This document shows, in pieces, positions 31,259 to 37,022 of a stretch of DNA of 37,022 nucleotides. The notes under the pieces were generated by a model. It was not told the DNA's origin. It worked only from the letters and a program-made list of their open reading frames with translations, and did no database searches. Numbering within the stretch: position 1 is the stretch's first letter; each line of letters opens with the position of its first letter. Both the position numbers and the translations under genes were made by a program. This DNA is from Bacteroidota bacterium (GTDB lineage Bacteria > Bacteroidota > Ignavibacteria > Ignavibacteriales > Ignavibacteriaceae), in the NCBI GenBank assembly GCA_022708025.1, contig JAKIZM010000034.1, positions 1-37,022 of the forward strand, written 5' to 3'.

Positions 31259-32539
31259 TTAATTAATTATCGAATTAATTTGCTCTTCAAATTTTGGATT
31301 TGAAATATTAACACATTCAAAATCATTTACTTCTCCCCCATTTTTTAAAAGCATACTCAATATTGAAAAAGCCATTGCAATTCTATGATCACCAAAACTC
31401 TCAAAGGTAATTTTTAAATTTTTAATTTCACCGGAAATTAAAAATCCATCTTCATACTCTTCTACCTCTAATCCAAGCAGATTAAGATTATAACATAACG
31501 ATTTAATTCTGTCTGATTCTTTTACACGAAGCTCTTTTGCATTTCTGATTTCAAAATTTCCTTCAGCAAATATTCCAGCTATAGCAAGAATTGGAATTTC
31601 ATCAATTATGTTTGTAATAATTTCTGAATCGATTTTTACATTTCTAAGATTTGATGATTTAACAAAAACATTTCCATACGGCTCATTACTTGAATATTTT
31701 ACATCTTCATATCTGATATCCGCACCCATTTGTTTTAAGAGTTCAATAAATCCCGTTCTTGTCGGATTCAATGAAACATTATTGATCTTAATTTCAGAGT
31801 TGTTTGTAAGCAGTGTTAAAACAATATGAAATGCTGATGTTGAAATATCTCCGGGGATAAAATATTCCTTTGCAGCCGGATAATATTTTAATGAAGATGA
31901 TGAAATAATTTTTTCATCTTCAGCTTTTACAGGTAATCCAAGCATCAGTTCTGTATGATCTCTCGTTTTATCTTTTTCAATTACAATCGCTTCATCCTCT
32001 AAGTGTAAACCTGCAATTAAAATTGCGCTTTTTACTTGAGCACTTGCAACAGACATTTCGTAAGTTATGTTAACTAATTTTTTGGCAGGATTAATCGAAA
32101 AAGGTAAAGTATAATTTTCAATAGTTGTAAACTGAGCACCCATTTTCATCAATGGTTCTATAACTCTTTTCATTGGTCTTTTTGAAAGTGATTCATCTCC
32201 GGTTAATTGAGAAGAAAAATTTTGTGCAGCTAAAAGACCAGAAACCAATCTTGCAGTAGTTCCGGAATTTCCGCAGAATAATTCAGAAGACGGAGCTTCA
32301 AATCCTTTATAACCAAGACCGGAAATGATAACGCTTCTGTTCTTTGTAATTACTCCGGCTCCAAGATTGTGCATCATAACAAGTGTAGAAATAATATCGT
32401 GTCCTTGTGAAAGATTTGCAATTGATGATTTACCGGATGCCATTGCAGAGAAAATAATTGCTCTGTGTGATATTGATTTATCACCAGTCAGATTTAATTC
32501 ACCATTTACAGAATTTACTTTTGAAAAACTTTTTTTCAC
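31259..32539 (-). CDS. aroA: 3-phosphoshikimate 1-carboxyvinyltransferase (EPSP synthase)
   Basis: AroA transfers enolpyruvate from PEP to shikimate-3-phosphate, the sixth step of chorismate synthesis. The 426-residue protein has LTGDKSISHRAIIFSAMASG at 17-36, CGNSGTTARLVSGLLA near 89, GDESLSKRPM near 114, GDISTSAFHIV near 233, and KESDRIKSL with FESFGDHRIAMAFS near the C-terminus. It is the last gene of the minus-strand run and abuts trmH, with no bases between stop and start. It converges with bshC. Confidence 0.96.
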   Translation of the reverse strand: MKKSFSKVNSVNGELNLTGDKSISHRAIIFSAMASGKSSIANLSQGHDIISTLVMMHNLGAGVITKNRSVIISGLGYKGFEAPSSELFCGNSGTTARLVSGLLAAQNFSSQLTGDESLSKRPMKRVIEPLMKMGAQFTTIENYTLPFSINPAKKLVNITYEMSVASAQVKSAILIAGLHLEDEAIVIEKDKTRDHTELMLGLPVKAEDEKIISSSSLKYYPAAKEYFIPGDISTSAFHIVLTLLTNNSEIKINNVSLNPTRTGFIELLKQMGADIRYEDVKYSSNEPYGNVFVKSSNLRNVKIDSEIITNIIDEIPILAIAGIFAEGNFEIRNAKELRVKESDRIKSLCYNLNLLGLEVEEYEDGFLISGEIKNLKITFESFGDHRIAMAFSILSMLLKNGGEVNDFECVNISNPKFEEQINSIIN

Positions 32540-33130
32540 TTATTTCTCACACCATTCATCAATCATTTTTTCCAAAGCGGAATCATTTAACTCACTTTTT
32601 TTATACATTCCTTTTTTTATTCTCTGCCTCATTGCTTCATAAAGAACAACAGCAGTTGCAACAGAAACATTAAGACTTTGCACCATTCCAAATTGCGGAA
32701 TTAAAAAAACCTCATCGGCAAGTTTTGCTGCTTCTTCTGAAACACCTCGATGTTCATTGCCTACAACGATTGCAACTTTTTGAGTTAAGTCCAAATCATA
32801 AAGATTTTTTGAATTTTCATTTAAAGAAGAAGCGTATATCTTAAAACCATTATTTCGTAATTCAGAATAGCACTCATCAACAGTTTTGTATTTTGTTTTC
32901 TCAACCCATTTAAATGCAGAGGCAGATGATTTCTTTCCGATTCTTGGGAATGTTTCAAAGTTATAAATCAGATTTACTTTAGGAATTCCTACTGCATCGC
33001 AGGTTCTGAAAATTGCTGATACGTTGTGAGGGTCGTGAATATTTTCAAATACAACAGTTAAAGAATGCTGGCGGGATTTAACCACCCGCGTGATTTTTTC
33101 AATTCGTTTTTCAGTTTTTTTACTTCGCAC
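32540..33130 (-). CDS. trmH: tRNA 2'-O-methyltransferase, TrmH/SpoU family
   Basis: A 196-residue SpoU-type methyltransferase with the knotted SPOUT fold. Motif 1 is FENIHDPHNVSAIFRTCDA near residue 29 (Asn and Arg of the active site). Motif 2 is VAIVVGNEHRGVSEEA, and motif 3 is IPQFGMVQSLNVSVATAVVLYEA. The size and the C-terminal helical extension match TrmH, which makes Gm18 in tRNA, more than the longer rRNA enzyme RlmB. The exact position cannot be proven from sequence. It sits between the HicB-like gene and aroA. Confidence 0.87.
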   Translation of the reverse strand: MRSKKTEKRIEKITRVVKSRQHSLTVVFENIHDPHNVSAIFRTCDAVGIPKVNLIYNFETFPRIGKKSSASAFKWVEKTKYKTVDECYSELRNNGFKIYASSLNENSKNLYDLDLTQKVAIVVGNEHRGVSEEAAKLADEVFLIPQFGMVQSLNVSVATAVVLYEAMRQRIKKGMYKKSELNDSALEKMIDEWCEK

Positions 33131-33135
33131 AAAAT

Positions 33136-33357
33136 TTATTTATCAAAAATAAGTTTATAAATAATCCTGTTTTCTTCTCTCCTTGCTCGATCAATTTTAA
33201 TTTGTTTGGCAGGAATCTGTAAATAAAAGGAACTCAGCTCAGTTATCTTATCAATAACTGTATCTTCATCGTGAGCCCAGCTTTCACAACCTTTAATTGA
33301 AGGAACTTCAGCAGTATAACCATCATTTGTTTTAGTTATTACTAAATCAATAACCAC
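33136..33357 (-). CDS. HicB-like small protein
   Basis: A 73-residue protein with the HicB antitoxin core: DGYTAEVPSIKGCESWAHDE near residues 12-31, followed by a helix. The C-terminus has no helix-turn-helix, and no HicA toxin gene is adjacent. It overlaps the deoC stop by one base and precedes trmH by 5 bases, so it is co-translated with housekeeping genes. It may be a solitary HicB-fold protein with a different job. The fold assignment is likely; an antitoxin role is doubtful. Confidence 0.7.
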   Translation of the reverse strand: MVIDLVITKTNDGYTAEVPSIKGCESWAHDEDTVIDKITELSSFYLQIPAKQIKIDRARREENRIIYKLIFDK

Positions 33358-34130
33358 TAATAATTTCCATCAGATTTTTGTCCTGAAATTATTTTAACAC
33401 CAGCACTTGCACCTAATCTGTTTGCACCTGCATTTATCATTGCAACGGCATCATCATAAGAGCGGATTCCACCTGCAGCTTTAACCTTATGTTTATCACC
33501 AACAACAAATTTCATTAATGCTACATCTTTTATTGTTGCTCCTGCTTTTGAAAATCCTGTTGAAGTTTTAACAAAATCCAATCCTGCTTCTTTAGCAAGT
33601 AAGCAAGCAGCAACTTTTTCTTCATCGGTCAGCAAACAGGTTTCCAGAATAACTTTTGAAGTGCAAAGATGTTTTTTAGAAAGATCAGCAATTGTTTTTA
33701 AATCATTAAATACATAATCGTAATCCTTATCTTTTAATCTTCCTATATTTATTACCATATCAAGCTCTTCCGCACCGTTTTTAATTGCTTCTTCTGCTTC
33801 AAGAAACTTAGATTGAGTTGTCGTAGCTCCTAACGGAAATCCAATTACTGTGCACACTTTTACATTTGAAGATTTCAACAGATCAAAACAAGTTGAGACA
33901 TATGATGGATTTACACAAACTGAAGCGAAATTATGTTGTTTAGCTTCTTCGCATAGTTGTTTTATTTCAGATAGAGTTGCTTCCGGTTTCAGCAATGTGT
34001 GATCAATCATTCCTGCTAATTGTTTTGTATCGAAATCAGTTTTTTCTTTCTTCAACGATTTTTCAAATTCATTAAAATCATTCAGGATCTTCTTAATATT
34101 ATTTTCGGAGAGCAACTCATTTAAATTCAT
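33357..34130 (-). CDS. deoC: Deoxyribose-phosphate aldolase
   Basis: DeoC splits deoxyribose-5-phosphate to glyceraldehyde-3-phosphate and acetaldehyde in nucleoside breakdown. The 257-residue protein carries [48 protein letters not shown] with the Schiff-base Lys, and [14 protein letters not shown] with the second active-site Lys. It is about 35 residues longer at the N-terminus than short DeoC forms. It overlaps folD by 4 bases upstream and the HicB-like gene by one base downstream. Confidence 0.95.
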   Translation of the reverse strand: MNLNELLSENNIKKILNDFNEFEKSLKKEKTDFDTKQLAGMIDHTLLKPEATLSEIKQLCEEAKQHNFASVCVNPSYVSTCFDLLKSSNVKVCTVIGFPLGATTTQSKFLEAEEAIKNGAEELDMVINIGRLKDKDYDYVFNDLKTIADLSKKHLCTSKVILETCLLTDEEKVAACLLAKEAGLDFVKTSTGFSKAGATIKDVALMKFVVGDKHKVKAAGGIRSYDDAVAMINAGANRLGASAGVKIISGQKSDGNY

Positions 34131-35008
34131 TTTTCACCATAAAGATTATATGCTTTAAAAGTATTACTTAATAACATTGCAATTGTCATCGGTCCGACTC
34201 CGCCTGGAACAGGAGTAATATAAGATGCTTTTTTAGAAACATTTTCAAAATCAACATCACCAACAATTCTGTAACCTTTGGGCTTTGAAGGATCATCAAT
34301 TCTGTTTATTCCAACATCAACTACAACAACACCATCCTTTACCATATCAGCTTTTATCATTTCAGGCTTTCCAATTGCTGCAATCAGAATATCAGCTTGC
34401 TTTGTATAATATGAAATATCTTTTGCTGCTGAATGAACTATTGTAACAATTGAATTTGCACCTTCAGCTTTTTGAAGCATTATGTTTGTAATTGGTTTAC
34501 CAACAATATTGCTTCTTCCGACAACTACAACATGTTTTCCTTTTGTTTCAATTTTATAACGGATTAATAATTCTTGAATTCCGGCCGGAGTGCAGGAAGC
34601 AAAAGTATCTTTTCCGATAACAAGATTGCCAACAGAAATAGGATGAAATCCATCAACATCTTTTTTAGATGAAATAGTTTCAATTACTTTGTCTTCATTT
34701 ATATGTTTTGGTAATGGAAGCTGAACCAATATTCCGTGAAAATCTTTATTTTCATTATATGATTTGATCAACTCAAGTAATTTATCTTCTGTAATATCAG
34801 CAGGAAGTTTTTCAGTTTTAGTCCGCATTCCAATTTCTTCGCAGGCTTTTCCTTTACTTGAAACATAAATATGAGAAGCAGGATCATCACCTACAATTAT
34901 CGCAACTAATCCGGGAACATTTTTCTCTTCTGCTTTTAACTTAGAAATTTTTTCTTTCAATTCATTGCGAATATCAGCAGCTACTTTTTTACCATCTATT
35001 AAATTCAT
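34127..35008 (-). CDS. folD: Methylenetetrahydrofolate dehydrogenase/cyclohydrolase
   Basis: FolD interconverts 5,10-methylene-, methenyl- and 10-formyl-tetrahydrofolate using NADP, supplying one-carbon units. The 293-residue protein shows [14 protein letters not shown] (catalytic Lys), [12 protein letters not shown] near residue 94, [21 protein letters not shown] (nucleotide binding), and the C-terminal [16 protein letters not shown]. It overlaps the methyltransferase upstream and deoC downstream by 4 bases each, so the genes are tightly coupled. Confidence 0.97.
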   Translation of the reverse strand: MNLIDGKKVAADIRNELKEKISKLKAEEKNVPGLVAIIVGDDPASHIYVSSKGKACEEIGMRTKTEKLPADITEDKLLELIKSYNENKDFHGILVQLPLPKHINEDKVIETISSKKDVDGFHPISVGNLVIGKDTFASCTPAGIQELLIRYKIETKGKHVVVVGRSNIVGKPITNIMLQKAEGANSIVTIVHSAAKDISYYTKQADILIAAIGKPEMIKADMVKDGVVVVDVGINRIDDPSKPKGYRIVGDVDFENVSKKASYITPVPGGVGPMTIAMLLSNTFKAYNLYGEK

Positions 35009-36000
35009 TTCTTCTCCCTTGAATATGTTATATTATAATTTTTCTTTAAGTGATTCAATATCTTTTTATCATTTATTATTTCATCATAAAACGGATTTGA
35101 ATTCTGCCAGCCGGTCTTTTTATTTTTTCTGAAATTCTCCAATCTTCTTAAAGTTATTTCACAAAAGACAGGATCATTATCAAAAGTAAAACATCTTCTT
35201 CCGAGAATCTCGCTTGCAATTAATGTCGTTCCTGAATGTGCAAAAAAATCTGTAACTAAATTCTTCTTTGATGATGAAGCCTGAATAATCCGCATAATAG
35301 CTTTTAATGGTTTCTGTGCATAACATCCGTTTACATTTTCTTCCATACGATAGAAAACCTGCTGAATATCAATCCAAACATTTCCTGCACGAATAAATTC
35401 TGATTTACTTCTTTCTGTATTTTCTGTAACTGTTCCGCCAACTTCTTTGTAATAACCTTTAAGAACTTTTGGTATATCAGTGTATTCAGCTTTTATATTA
35501 AACTTTGGTTTTCCTTTTATATAAAAAAGTAATTCCTGTCTTATTGCCATCCAGTTCTTTTGAGTTCCATATCCTCTTTGATTTCTCATTGTAATAAAAC
35601 TACGAGAAGTCAATCCTGTATCTTTCAATAATAAAATAAATTCAGCAAAAGGTTCAAAATGATTTATCTGATCTGCACCAAGCCAAAAATAAAAAGAAGA
35701 ATTATCATCAGATATTTCAATATTTGTTTCGACCCATTTTTTGCACCAACTGATAAAATCATCGTTCCGTTTTTCTGAAAAAGCGATAAAATTATACGGC
35801 GGATCCTGAACAGATAATTTTGTTTTGGCTCTTCTAAAAACTTTTTTTACTGAATCTTTATCAGTAACATCAATACAAGCAATTTTATGTTTGTTAAGAT
35901 TATCACTCCAGATTGTTCCCTCTTTAAATCTGCAATAATGAAGAAGTAATTTTCTTAACTTTTCATCTTTATCAATTCTGGGCAGCGGATGATTCAGCAT
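35005..36000 (-). CDS. Orphan DNA methyltransferase, beta-type motif order
   Basis: This 331-residue protein is an amino-methyltransferase for DNA (N6-adenine or N4-cytosine). The catalytic motif DPPYN is at 66-70, and the SAM-binding motif, FFAHSGTTLIASEILGR, follows at 252-268. The order catalytic first, SAM site last, is that of the beta group; the region between would carry target recognition. There is no restriction enzyme or specificity gene nearby, and it sits between YmdB and folD, so it looks like a solitary methyltransferase. Its start overlaps ymdB by 29 bases, more than its neighbours. Confidence 0.85.
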   Translation of the reverse strand: MLNHPLPRIDKDEKLRKLLLHYCRFKEGTIWSDNLNKHKIACIDVTDKDSVKKVFRRAKTKLSVQDPPYNFIAFSEKRNDDFISWCKKWVETNIEISDDNSSFYFWLGADQINHFEPFAEFILLLKDTGLTSRSFITMRNQRGYGTQKNWMAIRQELLFYIKGKPKFNIKAEYTDIPKVLKGYYKEVGGTVTENTERSKSEFIRAGNVWIDIQQVFYRMEENVNGCYAQKPLKAIMRIIQASSSKKNLVTDFFAHSGTTLIASEILGRRCFTFDNDPVFCEITLRRLENFRKNKKTGWQNSNPFYDEIINDKKILNHLKKNYNITYSREKK

Positions 36001-36808
36001 CTTTTATTACAGTTAGTTTATCAAACTCAGGGAAAAATATTCTTTCAAGCTCCAAAGTTTTTCCAGTTTCAGTATCAATCTTAAAAAACATTCCTGTTAA
36101 GTGAATATTATCTTTTGCTGTTTCATACTTCTGCGGAGTAGCAAATAAAAACCTGTTAACCGCTGCGGTTGATTTCATTCCAATTACTGAATCGTAAGGT
36201 CCGGTCATTCCAACATCTGTTATATAGCCGGTTCCGTTTGGTAAAATTCTTTCGTCAGATGTTTGAATGTGAGTATGTGTGCCGACTAAAACACTTACTT
36301 TCCCATCAAGATACTGAGCCATTGCCATTTTTTCTGCTGTTGCTTCAGCATGGAAATCTACAATAAATATTTTTGTCTCCTGTTTTAGCTTTGCTAAAAT
36401 CCAATCCATAGCTCTGAAAGGACAATCAATTGGAGTCATAAAAGTTCTGCCTTGCAGATTTATCACGGCTATTTTAATTCCTCTTACTTCACCGATATAA
36501 TATCCGTTTCCGTGTGTGCCTTTCGGATAATTTAGTGGACGAATAGAACGTGGTTCAGTTTTTAAATAGTCCTGAGATTGATGTTTATCCCAGGTATGAT
36601 TCCCGCCTGTTATTACATTTACACCGATGTTAAAAAGCTTCAGACCTTCTTTTTCTGTGCAGCCTTTTCCATCAGAAGCATTCTCTCCATTTACAATTAC
36701 AAAATCAGCTTTGTATTTTTGAATTAAACTTGGAAGCCAGGTTTGGACAATATCCATTCCGGGTTGACCGATAATATCACCGACAAAAAGTATGTTAATT
36801 GAAGACAT
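35972..36808 (-). CDS. ymdB: YmdB-type metallophosphoesterase (TIGR00282)
   Basis: A 278-residue calcineurin-like phosphoesterase of the YmdB family. Metal-binding motifs are VGDIIGQPGMDI (Asp and Gly near residue 10), VNGENASDGKG, TGGNHTWDK (His and Asp), VDFHAEATAEK and VGTHTHIQTSDE. The late IGMKSTAAVNRFL is also conserved in the family. In Bacillus, YmdB hydrolyses cyclic nucleotides and affects biofilm and sporulation choices. It is the first gene of the minus-strand run toward aroA. Whether it acts on cyclic oligonucleotides from the nearby Cas10 is untested; nothing in the sequence indicates that. Confidence 0.92.
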   Translation of the reverse strand: MSSINILFVGDIIGQPGMDIVQTWLPSLIQKYKADFVIVNGENASDGKGCTEKEGLKLFNIGVNVITGGNHTWDKHQSQDYLKTEPRSIRPLNYPKGTHGNGYYIGEVRGIKIAVINLQGRTFMTPIDCPFRAMDWILAKLKQETKIFIVDFHAEATAEKMAMAQYLDGKVSVLVGTHTHIQTSDERILPNGTGYITDVGMTGPYDSVIGMKSTAAVNRFLFATPQKYETAKDNIHLTGMFFKIDTETGKTLELERIFFPEFDKLTVIKDAESSAAQN

Positions 36809-37022
36809 GTTTTCCTAAATTGTTTCAAGAAATATATTCAAATTGACAGTAATTGAGAAATTAAGATAGTTTCTCTCAAATCCGATATAGGAGACAAAAA
36901 CAAAGATAATTTAACGGACAAATAATTATTTCTTAAAAATTCTTCCTTATGACTGTCTTTATTGAGCTAAATGGGATTGTTTATATAAGATTTTGAAGTC
37001 TTTACTTTAAGATATAGTCAGC

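Noticed and set aside
32325..32673. Plus-strand frames opposite aroA and trmH
   Set aside because: They lie opposite clear conserved genes and lack any recognisable domain.
35972..36808. YmdB as a dedicated cyclic oligoadenylate phosphodiesterase
   Set aside because: It sits in a housekeeping run 19 kb from the cas genes and matches the ordinary TIGR00282 family; no direct evidence.

Overview
The window comes from a low-GC bacterium of the Bacteroidota/Chlorobi/Ignavibacteria group, most likely an Ignavibacteria relative. This is inferred from the gene set (BshC of bacillithiol synthesis, a MaeB malic enzyme with a phosphotransacetylase domain, a DUF6600 secreted protein) and from two promoters of the Bacteroidota type (TTG, 20 bases, TAnnTTTG) upstream of cas10 and bshC. 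No rRNA or tRNA was seen, so the assignment rests on protein and promoter style only.

Positions 1-18079 are one large type III-A CRISPR-Cas locus, with every gene on the minus strand. In transcription order it reads: cas6, cas10 (csm1), csm2, csm3, csm4, csm5; a REP-associated transposase (RAYT) gene flanked by palindromic repeats; three translationally coupled CARF genes (a Csm6-like HEPN RNase, a Card1/Can2-like nuclease, and an NE0113-family CARF protein with a winged-helix-like tail); a 108-residue unknown; an 81-residue membrane protein; cas1, cas2; a 566-residue TPR protein; an AT-rich leader; and an array of 36 repeats (30 bp) with 35 complete spacers that runs off the left edge. The probable logic is that Cas6 makes crRNAs, the Csm complex finds complementary transcripts, the GGDD cyclase of Cas10 makes cyclic oligoadenylates, and the CARF proteins respond by cutting RNA or DNA, regulating, or degrading the signal. 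The TPR protein, the 108-residue protein and the 81-residue membrane protein are unexplained and are the best candidates for new accessory components.

The array is informative in itself. The repeat and the spacer content both indicate minus-strand transcription, away from the cas genes. Two spacers match the same coding site in diverged targets, with mostly synonymous changes. Two pairs of spacers overlap each other. A two-spacer block is duplicated 1,325 bp apart. Several leader-half spacers contain unusually long inverted repeats.

Positions 18080-31220 hold envelope and housekeeping genes: an L,D-transpeptidase lipoprotein, an NrfJ-like OB-fold lipoprotein, an HD phosphohydrolase, maeB, a DUF6600 protein, a radical SAM/flippase/glycosyltransferase operon, and divergent bshC. 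Positions 31259-36808 are a tight minus-strand run: a YmdB-type phosphoesterase, an orphan DNA methyltransferase, folD, deoC, a HicB-like small protein, trmH and aroA.
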